64,000 nucleotides of DNA, from assembly GCA_965279085.1 (NCBI GenBank), contig OZ257149.1, positions 2,914,001 through 2,978,000 of the forward strand, written 5' to 3'. The translations under genes were made by a program, and so were the position numbers. Shown here one piece after another: positions 35,624 to 42,396 of this stretch (position 1 is its first letter; the number at the start of each line of letters is the position of its first letter). The notes beneath the pieces are model-generated. The model made no database searches. It saw only the letters and a list, made by a program, of their open reading frames with translations, and was not told the DNA's origin. The DNA is from UBA7672 sp965279085. Lineage in GTDB: Bacteria; Pseudomonadota; Alphaproteobacteria; Caulobacterales; Hyphomonadaceae.

Positions 35624-35908
35624 ATGGAAATGCGCGTACTCGTGTTCAACGGAGAGCCGTACTGCGACAGCGATCGCCAGGACGAGCTTGTCCGCCAGAC
35701 CCTTGAAGCGATCCGGAAAAGCGGCGCGACGCTGGAAGCCAGCGAATTGTCGGTGGATCGCGGCTCGGCAATGTTCCTCGTCAGCGGCGATTCAGCGGCC
35801 ATCCGCCGCCTGTGGAGCCATGTCGAGGCGTCGGGTCTCGAGAACGACTGGCAAGCTTTCGGCGCCCAGCTCGACTGGTCGACCTTCGAGATGACCAGCA
35901 GGCGCTGA
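35624..35908 (+). CDS. Small hypothetical protein
   Basis: 94 residues, predicted alpha/beta (MRVLVFNGEPYCDSDRQDELVRQTLEA, then SGDSAAIRRLWSHVEASGL). The pattern beta-helix-beta-helix with no signal peptide suggests a small ferredoxin-like cytoplasmic domain. No family recognised. ATG 35624 overlaps a second ATG at 35630, which may be the true start. It follows the CapD-like gene by 41 bases. Confidence 0.55.
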   Translation: MEMRVLVFNGEPYCDSDRQDELVRQTLEAIRKSGATLEASELSVDRGSAMFLVSGDSAAIRRLWSHVEASGLENDWQAFGAQLDWSTFEMTSRR

Positions 35909-35950
35909 GCCGGAACCCAGCACAGTCCCCGGTCTTGCCGTTAGAACCGC

Positions 35951-37030
35951 TTACGGCGCGAGCTTCAGCAACACATCAGCCAGTCCGGACACATAGACCG
36001 GGCCGCCTCCCGGCGTGAGAACGACGCCGGTCACCAGGCCGGGCATCGGCGCCCACAGGTCTGGCGTGAACAGGTCCAGCACCGGCTCGCGCGCGGCGCT
36101 GCGGCGCTTCCACTCCGCCGACATGGTGTCATTGGCGGGCGTCTGCGCCCTGAATGCCGACCGGGTCTCTCCCGTCTCGGGGTTGATCGTCACCACCTCG
36201 TTGTGAACCGGCGAAGCCGCCCACAGCAGGCCCGCATCATCCATCTCGATATTGTCCGGCGAGAGTACGCTGGCCATGACGCGGCGATCGGACAGCGTAC
36301 CGTCCGCGACCGAAAGCTTGTAGCCCGTGACCTGATCCGCCATCGTCTCCGAGAGGTAGAGCTGGCCGCGCTTCTCATCGATGACGATGCTGTTCGCGAA
36401 GGCGAGGTCGCCAAGCACGCGCTGTGCAGCAGGCAGCGCCGCGCCGGGCGCGGCCGGTGCGATCCGGAACAGCGCGCCATCCGCCACGAACTGCGTCATG
36501 GGAACGGACAGCAGCCGCGTCTCCGTGTCCGGCCCGGCGGCGTTCTCGGTCGACTGCGTGAACCAGATTGCGCCGCTGCTGTCGCTGACGGCGGTGTTCA
36601 CGCCGAACGGATGCGCGTAGATCTTCTGCGTCGCCTCGGTTGCGATGTTCACCCGGTAGATCGCGCCGGTGAAGACATCTGCCACGAGCAGGTTCGCGCC
36701 GTCCGGTTCGATCGCCACGCCATTGGGTCCGGCCGGACTGGCTGGCGCGTGAAGATAGCCCGCCTCCGCGAATTTGCCGAAGGGCCGCGTCGTCTCGTCC
36801 GTGTTGATGACGGTCAGGCCGCTTCTCTGGTCGACAACGACGATCCTTCCGTCGGACAGCACGACGCCGTCCTCCGCGCGCGACAGCCCCCTGGCTGCGG
36901 GGAAGAGCGTTCCCTGTTCGAATGTCCAGGTGCGCGGCGCGCTCGCTTCCGGGACCGCCTCGGGCGCCGGGGCTGGCTGGCAGGCGCTGATGGCGCTGGC
37001 CAGGACGATGGCGACAAGACCGATCCGCAT
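35951..37030 (-). CDS. SMP-30/gluconolactonase-like beta-propeller lipoprotein
   Basis: 359 residues. Signal MRIGLVAIVLASAISACQP has a lipobox. The propeller contains GVVLSDGRIVVVDQRSG, GPNGVAIEPDGANLLVADVFT and FANSIVIDEKRGQLYLSETM, matching SMP-30/gluconolactonase and strictosidine-synthase-like proteins that bind a divalent metal through Glu/Asn/Asp side chains. The hydrolase activity is not proven by sequence. It is transcribed toward rpe-capD, divergent from purH. Confidence 0.78.
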   Translation of the reverse strand: MRIGLVAIVLASAISACQPAPAPEAVPEASAPRTWTFEQGTLFPAARGLSRAEDGVVLSDGRIVVVDQRSGLTVINTDETTRPFGKFAEAGYLHAPASPAGPNGVAIEPDGANLLVADVFTGAIYRVNIATEATQKIYAHPFGVNTAVSDSSGAIWFTQSTENAAGPDTETRLLSVPMTQFVADGALFRIAPAAPGAALPAAQRVLGDLAFANSIVIDEKRGQLYLSETMADQVTGYKLSVADGTLSDRRVMASVLSPDNIEMDDAGLLWAASPVHNEVVTINPETGETRSAFRAQTPANDTMSAEWKRRSAAREPVLDLFTPDLWAPMPGLVTGVVLTPGGGPVYVSGLADVLLKLAP

Positions 37031-37224
37031 GCGTGCCCCCTGTTAGCAACACCGTTTTCTATCGGAATGGCCGATGGTTGAACATGCCTTTCCCGGAAGC
37101 CCTTGTCCGCTCGACGCGTGCTTCGGCGCTTTCCCCCAGGAACCGGCCAGATGCGTCACAGATGAAGGTTTTGCGACTCGCGCTGGGGTGCTATCGGGCG
37201 CCCAAGCCAAGCGCTGGAGCCGCC

Positions 37225-38841
37225 ATGTCCCCGCCCAAAGCCGCCCCGAAGAACGTGCCCGATCGCGTGGCGGTCAAGCGCGTCCTGATCTCGGTCTCCG
37301 ACAAGACCGGCCTGGTCGAGCGCGCGAGGAAACTCGCGGCCCTCGGCGTTGATCTCGTCTCCACCGGCGGCACGTCGAAGGCGCTCAAGGATGCGGGCCT
37401 GAAAGTCCGCGACGTGGCCGATCTCACCGGCTTCCCCGAGATGATGGACGGCCGCGTGAAGACGCTGCACCCGAAAGTCCATGGCGGCCTTCTCTATCGC
37501 CGCGACCTCGCCACCCACACGAAGGACGCAACCGACCACGGCATCGAGCCGATCGATCTCGTCTGGATCAATCTCTATCCCTTCGAAGCCACCGTCCAAT
37601 CCGGCGCCGGCTTCGATGACTGCATCGAGAACATCGACATCGGCGGCCCCGCCATGCTGCGCGCCGCCTCCAAGAACGCCGACTTCGTCGCCGTCTGCAC
37701 CGATGGCGCCGATGTCGATGCCGCGATTGCAGAGATGGAGCAGGGCGGCGTCACCTTGAACACCCGCCGCCGTCTCGCCGCGAAAACCTACGCCCGCACC
37801 GCCGCCTACGACGCCGCCATCTCCGAATGGTACTGGAAGCAGCTCGACGAAGACGCAGGCGACTGGCGCGCCTTCGGCGGCAAGCTCCAGCAGACGCTTC
37901 GCTATGGGGAGAACCCGCACCAGAACGCCGTCGTCTATGCTGGCCCCGACAAGCGCGCCGGCGTCCTCACCGCCCGCCAGATGCAGGGCAAGGAACTCAG
38001 CTACAACAACATCAACGACACTGATGCGGCCTACGAACTCGTCGCCGAATTCGATCCGAGGAATGGCCCCGCCGTCGCCATCATCAAGCACGCCAACCCG
38101 TGCGGCGTCGCCACCGGCAAGACGGTGACTGAAGCCTATCGCCGCGCCTTCGCCTGCGATTCAACGTCAGCCTTCGGCGGCATCATCGCCGTCAACGTGC
38201 CGCTCGACGGCCCCACGGCCGAGGCGATCACCGAGATCTTCACCGAAGTCGTCATCGCCCCGGGCGCGGACGATGCCGCGCTCGCCGTCTTCGCGAAGAA
38301 GAAGAACCTCCGCCTCCTGCTCACCGACGGCGTGCCCGATCCCGCCCAGCGCGGCGTGATGGTGCGCACCGTCGCCGGCGGCCTGCTGGTTCAGGACCGT
38401 GACATTGGCCGCGTGATGGAAGCCGACCTGAAGATCGTCACCAAGCGCAAGCCAAGCCCGCAGGAAATCGCGGACATGATCTTCGCCTTCCGCGTCTGCA
38501 AGCATACCAAGTCCAACGCCATCATCTACGCGAAGAACGGCGCCACCGTCGGCATCGGCGCCGGCCAGATGAGCCGCGTCGATTCCGCCCGCATCGCCCG
38601 CCGCAAGGCCGAAGACGCCGCCGCCGCGCTCGGCGGCAAGGCCGAGCCCGAGACGATCGGCTCCGTCTGCGCCTCCGACGCTTTCTTCCCGTTCCCCGAC
38701 GGCCTGATGCAGGCGGCGCAGGCCGGCGCCACCGCGGTGATCCAGCCCGGCGGCTCGGTCAACGACGACAAGGTCATCGCCGCCGCCGACGAAGCCGACC
38801 TCGCCATGGTCTTCACCGGCCTCAGGCATTTCCGGCACTAG
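37225..38841 (+). CDS. purH: Bifunctional AICAR formyltransferase / IMP cyclohydrolase (PurH)
   Basis: Last two steps of IMP synthesis. The N-terminal MGS-like IMP cyclohydrolase domain starts with RVLISVSDKTGLVERARKLA and contains STGGTSKAL and GRVKTLHPKVHGGLLYRR. The AICAR transformylase domain contains RYGENPHQNAVVY, IIKHANPCGVATG with the catalytic Lys-His, and QPGGSVNDDKVIAAAD at the end. 538 residues is normal. ATG 37225 follows CTGGAG; an open frame up to 37033 is not conserved. Confidence 0.96.
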   Translation: MSPPKAAPKNVPDRVAVKRVLISVSDKTGLVERARKLAALGVDLVSTGGTSKALKDAGLKVRDVADLTGFPEMMDGRVKTLHPKVHGGLLYRRDLATHTKDATDHGIEPIDLVWINLYPFEATVQSGAGFDDCIENIDIGGPAMLRAASKNADFVAVCTDGADVDAAIAEMEQGGVTLNTRRRLAAKTYARTAAYDAAISEWYWKQLDEDAGDWRAFGGKLQQTLRYGENPHQNAVVYAGPDKRAGVLTARQMQGKELSYNNINDTDAAYELVAEFDPRNGPAVAIIKHANPCGVATGKTVTEAYRRAFACDSTSAFGGIIAVNVPLDGPTAEAITEIFTEVVIAPGADDAALAVFAKKKNLRLLLTDGVPDPAQRGVMVRTVAGGLLVQDRDIGRVMEADLKIVTKRKPSPQEIADMIFAFRVCKHTKSNAIIYAKNGATVGIGAGQMSRVDSARIARRKAEDAAAALGGKAEPETIGSVCASDAFFPFPDGLMQAAQAGATAVIQPGGSVNDDKVIAAADEADLAMVFTGLRHFRH

Positions 38842-38875
38842 CGGCGTCACGCCCACCCAACCCGACCCCCACCCG

Positions 38876-38971
38876 TCCTCCCCCTTTCAGGGGGAGGAAC
38901 CCGGATGCAGCACCGGCCTTCGTCGACAGGTAAGTTCACGCAACATGGTCCCTCCCCCTGAAAGGGGGAGG
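38876..38971. repeat. Inverted pair of hairpin repeats (miniature repeat element)
   Basis: TCCTCCCCCT-TTC-AGGGGGAGGA (38876-38898) is a perfect 10-bp hairpin. CCTCCCCCT-GAA-AGGGGGAGG (38951-38971) is a second one in opposite orientation. Flanks also match inversely: GACCCCCACCCG before the first and CAGGAGGGGGTC after the second. The whole lies between purH and a VWA gene. Such pairs resemble miniature mobile repeats of GC-rich alphaproteobacteria. Confidence 0.75.
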
Positions 38972-39004
38972 ACAGGAGGGGGTCGGCCTGCCACATCCAC
39001 CCCA

Positions 39005-39037
39005 AAACAAAATGGCGAGCGGTCGCCCGCTCGCCAT
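39005..39037 (-). terminator. Intrinsic terminator of the VWA gene
   Basis: On the minus strand ATGGCGAGCGG (39037-39027) pairs perfectly with CCGCTCGCCAT (39022-39012) across four bases, followed by TTTGTTTTGGG. Confidence 0.8.
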
Positions 39038-39058
39038 CCTCTACTTGATCAACCGAAC

Positions 39059-39712
39059 CTAGTTCTTCGACTTGTCGACATTCTTGAACTTCGACTCCTG
39101 CGCGACCGCGCGATCGGCGTCGTCGAACTCGATCGGCGCGGCGCCAGGCGCGGCCTTGGCATAGGCGCGGGACTTCATCGCAAGACGCGACATCGACTCC
39201 CGCATCGTGCCTTCCGCCATCGCCATCTGCTGGCCGCCGGCGATGCCGACGGACGAAGCATCCGAGATGTTGTCGAAGTTGGCGCCCAGGAAGACCACTT
39301 CCCAGCCCTTCGCCTTCACCCGCTCGAGCGCGGCTTTCACGCCGTCACGTGTCACTTCCTTGGAAGCATTCTCCTGTCCATCCGTCATCACCACGATGAC
39401 GGCCTTCTGCGGATTGTCGCCTTCCGCCAGCGCGATGATGCGGACCAGCGCGTCCAGCAACGGCGTCATGCCGCGCGGGGTGGCGTCCTTGTCCGTCACC
39501 GGATCCCAGTGCAGCGCCGCCTGCTTCTTCCGCAGAACGTCGAACTGCAGCCCTGCCTGTTCATCGAAAACAGCGAGCGTCACATGTGAGTCGACGGCAT
39601 TGCCGTCCGTTTTGTTGTTCAGTTCCTTTGCGTATGCGTTGACCGAGGAGAGCGCTTCGACCCAGAGCGACTGCATCGAACCCGAGCGGTCGAGAAGGAT
39701 ATAAGCTTGCAT
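39059..39712 (-). CDS. von Willebrand factor A-domain protein
   Basis: 217 residues with no signal peptide. The MIDAS metal site is complete: DRSGSMQS at residues 8-15, a threonine in TPRGMTPLLDAL and VVMTDGQENAS. The last 50 residues are helical and charged. VWA proteins of this short kind often partner with MoxR ATPases, tellurite-resistance proteins or kinases, but no such partner is nearby. A strong hairpin terminator follows. Function unknown. Confidence 0.85.
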   Translation of the reverse strand: MQAYILLDRSGSMQSLWVEALSSVNAYAKELNNKTDGNAVDSHVTLAVFDEQAGLQFDVLRKKQAALHWDPVTDKDATPRGMTPLLDALVRIIALAEGDNPQKAVIVVMTDGQENASKEVTRDGVKAALERVKAKGWEVVFLGANFDNISDASSVGIAGGQQMAMAEGTMRESMSRLAMKSRAYAKAAPGAAPIEFDDADRAVAQESKFKNVDKSKN

Positions 39713-39890
39713 GCACTGTCCCCTTTTCTGGAAATCCCCAACCTGCGGCAGCGCACGTGCGCGTCCGTGGCGAGGACATGGGGGATGCCGGGCAGGGCGC
39801 CAGTGCGGCGCTGCTAATTAATTATTTCACCCAGCGTGACCCGTTTTCCCGCGAAATACGCTTCGCGCGAAGCGGTAAGCATAGCCGCGC

Positions 39891-40475
39891 TCAGCCCGCG
39901 TCCCCGCCACACTTGCCGGCCTCCAGCGCGCTCAGCATCTCCGCCTTCGTCGACGTCGTGCAGCCCGCCTGGTCCCAGTCATTGGCGATGATCGCGCGGA
40001 TGCGCGCCTCGTCCACGCCGACATTCGGGCACGCATAGGCCGGCGTGTGCAGCATCACCCACAACTCGCTGTCGGAAAGCCCGCGCGCCTTCAGCCCGCT
40101 TCCGCACGCCGCCCATTTCTGCACGTCGACGCCCGGCGGCGGCGTCAGGTCGTCCAGCGACACACCCGAACCCGCCGTCGCCACGCACTGTCCGGTGCTC
40201 ATCGCGTAGGCCGGGCTCGGCGTGCCCGCCTCGCGGCACGCTGCCGGCCACGTCGCATCCAGCTCGCGCAACCGCTCCGCCGTGACGTTGTCCGACGGAC
40301 ATATCTTCCCGCCGCCCTTTACGAGAGCAAGTTCCTCCGCCGTCGCCCCGATCCCCGCCAGCGCGCTCTCGCACTTCGCCTTCGGCTCGATGGCGCAACA
40401 CGCGACTTCCTTCTCCGTTTCCCCGCACGCGGAGAGCAGGGCGATAGCGGCGATGCCAGTGAGAAGGCGCATCAT
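39891..40475 (-). CDS. Cysteine-rich lipoprotein of unknown function
   Basis: 194 residues from ATG 40475, which has GGAGGG five bases upstream. The signal MMRLLTGIAAIALLSACGE has a lipobox. Two short repeats follow the same plan: a helical segment ending in a cysteine (AEELALVKGGGKICPSDN and DSELWVMLHTPAYACPNVG), with additional cysteines (EVACCAIEP, AGCTTSTK, GKCGG). The double arrangement suggests an internally duplicated disulfide-bonded domain. No family recognised. Sequence upstream of 40475 on this strand is open but non-coding. Confidence 0.68.
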   Translation of the reverse strand: MMRLLTGIAAIALLSACGETEKEVACCAIEPKAKCESALAGIGATAEELALVKGGGKICPSDNVTAERLRELDATWPAACREAGTPSPAYAMSTGQCVATAGSGVSLDDLTPPPGVDVQKWAACGSGLKARGLSDSELWVMLHTPAYACPNVGVDEARIRAIIANDWDQAGCTTSTKAEMLSALEAGKCGGDAG

Positions 40476-40595
40476 TGTCCCTCCGGAAGATACGAGACCC
40501 AAACCCAATTCGTCCCGTACGTCGACCGTCAAGCAACACCAAGAAGTCCTCCACCGCCAAGGGCGGGGTAGGTGGATCGCGACGTCTTCCGGCCC

Positions 40596-40782
40596 TATGG
40601 AGCAAATGCACCAAGCTCCGACGCGAGCTGGTGCGCTCGAAAAAAACCCCTCGGAATTTTGTGCGGGGAGGAACACCAAACATTGCGCCGCGTTTATTTC
40701 GCGGCGTCCCTCCAAAGGCGCCAAAACATCCGAGCGCCTGCACGGCCCCTTGTTGGGTCCAGCCGTGCGGGCGTTTCGTTTT
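40596..40782 (+). ncRNA. Hairpin-rich leader or small RNA candidate upstream of the 59-residue gene
   Basis: The gap 40476-40817 has no convincing protein gene. It begins with a 20-base element (40596-40615) that recurs inverted at 41740-41759. Hairpins follow: GCACCAAGCTC/GAGCTGGTGC with one bulge (40608-40634), CGCCGCG/CGCGGCG (40686-40706) and a terminator-like stem CGCCTGCACGGC/GCCGTGCGGGCG (40735-40746 with 40762-40773) followed by TTTCGTTTT. This is consistent with a short transcript ending near 40782, or with a leader of the gene at 40818. Confidence 0.42.
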
Positions 40783-40817
40783 GGAGGCCGCCCATGAGTA
40801 GGTTGTGAGGCAGCGAC

Positions 40818-40997
40818 GTGCTCTACAAGCCCGGCGAACGCGCACCGCTTTCCGGCATCTATCGGTGCGAGAGCGGTACTGACGAGATTGCGCACAACGG
40901 CGGCAATCCCCTGCCGTCGCAAAATCACCACCAGCATCGGAACCGGCTTCTACCGATCCTCTGGCGGTTGATCGCGGCAACTCGTCAAGCAGCATAG
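40818..40997 (+). CDS. 59-residue protein, YjzC-like/zinc-ribbon-like N-terminus
   Basis: GTG start at 40818 with GAGG seven bases upstream; it has no ATG and is easily overlooked. The protein begins LYKPGERAPLSGIYRCESG and continues with NGGNPLPSQNHHQH, a combination seen in short bacterial proteins of the 'KPGE-APxSGxY' type whose usual form has cysteines and the phrase PLPPQNHHQ. Here only one cysteine is left. The last 20 residues are basic and helical. Function unknown. Confidence 0.62.
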   Translation: MLYKPGERAPLSGIYRCESGTDEIAHNGGNPLPSQNHHQHRNRLLPILWRLIAATRQAA

Positions 40998-41178
40998 CGG
41001 CGTAGAGTACCTGGGCCGGCGGTGGAGGATGACGCCGGTCCCTTCCTCGCGAGCCGTTGAGGCCGCGCGCTTCGCCGCCATTTCACCAAAGGTTCATCAA
41101 GAGTGCGCGATGGCGTACAGACTCTTCCCTGTGCGGGGTCGAGGGTGATTTCTCCTCAGAACGAGGGCGGGGCTACCG

Positions 41179-41289
41179 ATGGAACATCTCAGACGCCTAC
41201 GGCACTACGGGCCGGTGACTTACGCGGCTTGGGCCGCGATCCTCATCGCCATCGCAATTCTTGGCGGCTTCTCGCTTTTGAGCCGCTAA
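41179..41289 (+). CDS. 36-residue membrane peptide (repeat copy 1)
   Basis: ATG 41179 to TAA 41289. The peptide has a basic N-terminus (MEHLRRLRHYGP) and one hydrophobic helix (WAAILIAIAILGGFSLL), ending in SR. Compared with the copy at 43371, seven codons differ silently and four differ by conservative hydrophobic swaps (L/I, V/A, A/V, I/V), with no indel inside the frame although one occurs just upstream. That pattern supports a selected protein. A purine-rich GAGGGCGGGG precedes it. Confidence 0.75.
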   Translation: MEHLRRLRHYGPVTYAAWAAILIAIAILGGFSLLSR

Positions 41290-41331
41290 CGGTAGGCTCC
41301 GTCCCCCTCTGAATTCGGGCCTACTCAGGGG

Positions 41332-41365
41332 AAGGGCGCTCCGCCGCTGGAGCGCCCTTTTCATT
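41332..41365 (+). terminator. Terminator of repeat copy 1
   Basis: AAGGGCGCTCC (41332-41342) pairs perfectly with GGAGCGCCCTT (41349-41359), followed by TTCATTT. A preceding hairpin, GTAGGC 41292-41297 with GCCTAC 41319-41324, has a compensating base-pair change in copy 2. Confidence 0.85.
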
Positions 41366-41695
41366 TCAGGCGCCCTGCCGGTTGAGCCGCTTCCGGCATT
41401 CCTTCACCGACCACAGGACACGTTTGGCGAGCGTCGGGTCGCCTGCACTCCAACCCTTCGACTGCATCACCCAGCGGGCAATGCCGTTGACCGTGGTGAC
41501 GCCAGCGCGCTCGGCTTCACCGATGAGGCGGATCAACTCGCCGTTGGCAAAGCGCCGCTTGGTGACCTTGCCCGGGCGATAGCCGAACGCCTCCAAGGTG
41601 GCGTCGATGTGGAAGATGGTCGCCTGAATTTTCTGGACCTGTTCGGCCAGCTCAGTGCGCTTGGCCAGCAAGGCGGAAATGGGTTCGTCGCTCAT
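41366..41695 (-). CDS. Hypothetical protein with N-terminal coiled coil
   Basis: 109 residues. The first 40 residues (MSDEPISALLAKRTELAEQV and QKIQATIFHIDATLEAFG) form a probable coiled coil. Then come a basic RPGKVTKRRFANGELIRLI segment and a C-terminal part resembling a small winged-helix (VNGIARWVMQSKGW). It may bind DNA, but no family is named. Its upstream region on the same strand is the hairpin array at 41740-41877. It ends just inside repeat copy 1. Confidence 0.6.
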   Translation of the reverse strand: MSDEPISALLAKRTELAEQVQKIQATIFHIDATLEAFGYRPGKVTKRRFANGELIRLIGEAERAGVTTVNGIARWVMQSKGWSAGDPTLAKRVLWSVKECRKRLNRQGA

Positions 41696-41739
41696 GGGCC
41701 AGAAGATGGCCCCGGACTAGGACGCAGGTGAGTCCCGTT

Positions 41740-41877
41740 CTTGGTGCATTTGCTCCATAAGGCCGCGCCCTTGCGCGCAAGACGGAGGGGGTGAGCGACG
41801 GCGCCAAAGGCGCGATTTGGTCCGGCGGACCAAATCGAGGAGCGAACGCCCCGGAAGGGGCTGCTTGCGAAGCAAGC
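41740..41877 (-). ncRNA. Dense hairpin array, candidate structured RNA upstream of the 109-residue gene
   Basis: Five hairpins or palindromes lie in 108 bases: CTTGCGCGCAAG 41770-41781; GCGCC-AAA-GGCGC 41801-41813; CGATTTGGTCC-GGC-GGACCAAATCG 41813-41837 (11-bp perfect stem); GCCCC-GGAA-GGGGC 41848-41861; GCTTGC-GAA-GCAAGC 41863-41877. A 20-base element shared with 40596-40615 follows on the minus strand at 41759-41740. No credible protein is encoded. The minus-strand reading is inferred from the downstream gene. Confidence 0.45.
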
Positions 41878-41897
41878 GGGCGGCCTCTCCAATGACA

Positions 41898-41936
41898 ATG
41901 GAAAGCATACTGGACAATATGCATTTCACAAAGGAT
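41898..41936. promoter_or_regulatory. Diverged copy of the XRE/transposase operator region
   Basis: 39 bases match the minus strand of 44658-44714 except for an 18-base deletion that removes one operator unit. The shared core is TGGACAATATGCA with flanking ATGGAAAG and ACAAAGGAT. The neighbouring gene on the left is not an XRE gene, so this is either a relic or a second site for the regulator encoded at 44727. Confidence 0.6.
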
Positions 41937-42077
41937 GGCCAATGTATAGGCTATCCCCGCGTGACAGGCCGGTAGGGGTCGACTATAAAGGTGGCAGCCC
42001 GAGCGCACCGCTCGAAGGCAAGTGCCCCCGGACGAGGTGGCGCGATCCCAACAACCGCAAATCAACGGAGGCCCGGC

Positions 42078-42173
42078 ATGTCTGCTCGGCTCCGCGTGAA
42101 CGTGATCGTCCGGATCGACGTCGGCTCCATCGTCAGATGGGTCGCGCTGTTCGTCTGGGCCATCTACCTCTAG
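42078..42173 (+). CDS. 31-residue membrane peptide
   Basis: ATG 42078 with GGAGG at 42067-42071 (six-base spacing), stop TAG 42171-42173. The peptide has a basic N-terminus (MSARLRVNVIVRID) and a hydrophobic C-terminal helix (IVRWVALFVWAIYL). It has the same build as the 36-residue peptides in the flanking repeats but no clear sequence identity with them. A 28-base perfect palindrome follows. Function unknown. Confidence 0.6.
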   Translation: MSARLRVNVIVRIDVGSIVRWVALFVWAIYL

Positions 42174-42179
42174 CGCTCG

Positions 42180-42207
42180 GCTGCGCCCCCATCGATGGGG
42201 GCGCAGC
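42180..42207 (+). other. 28-base perfect palindrome directly before a start codon
   Basis: GCTGCGCCCCCATC and its reverse complement abut without a gap. It ends one base before ATG 42208, so the stem would enclose the ribosome-binding region of the 62-residue gene. It lacks a T-run, and could be a translational control hairpin or the 3' end of the 31-residue peptide transcript. Confidence 0.65.
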
Positions 42208-42396
42208 ATGAGCGCCCCCGAGCTTCCGGGCAAAGAACCGGAAATCGACTTGACGCCCGAGATGATCGCGGCGGGCGTGAAGGTTCTTGGGGAGTCGGGT
42301 CGTCCATATTCGGACGACGCTACTTCGGTAGACGCCCTTCTAGTCGCTGACATGTTTCGCGCCATGTGGCGCCATCGCCCCGATGGAATGCGGTGA
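42208..42396 (+). CDS. 62-residue hypothetical protein
   Basis: Acidic N-terminus (MSAPELPGKEPEIDLTPEMI) then AAGVKVLGESGRPYSDDATS and a helical end. The phrase LTPEMIxAGVxxL recurs in short proteins of alphaproteobacterial accessory regions as I recall them. Its 3' 77 bases overlap the end of the HEPN-motif gene on the other strand. The start lies directly behind a perfect palindrome. Function unknown. Confidence 0.55.
   Translation: MSAPELPGKEPEIDLTPEMIAAGVKVLGESGRPYSDDATSVDALLVADMFRAMWRHRPDGMR

Larger units (their letters stand above)
41053..41371 (+). repeat. Direct repeat, copy 1 (319 bp)
   Basis: Begins at GCCGTTGAGGCCGC and ends at TTTCAGGC. It is the same length as, and closely similar along its whole extent to, 43246-43564. 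Each copy holds a small membrane-peptide gene, a first hairpin and a terminator. The copies are 2193 bases apart and enclose several small genes and a HEPN-motif gene. Confidence 0.92.

Noticed and set aside
39979..40995. 338-codon open frame on the minus strand over the cysteine-rich lipoprotein
   Set aside because: It is in another frame of a gene with a clear lipobox and strong ribosome-binding site.
41029..41148. 39-codon frame upstream of the copy 1 peptide
   Set aside because: It is open in both repeats but has no start codon in copy 2, and changes there are not mainly silent; kept only as a remark.
41652..42365. 237-codon open frame on the minus strand covering the hairpin array
   Set aside because: It reads through five hairpins and an operator-like site, has no recognisable protein pattern and conflicts with the 31- and 62-residue genes.
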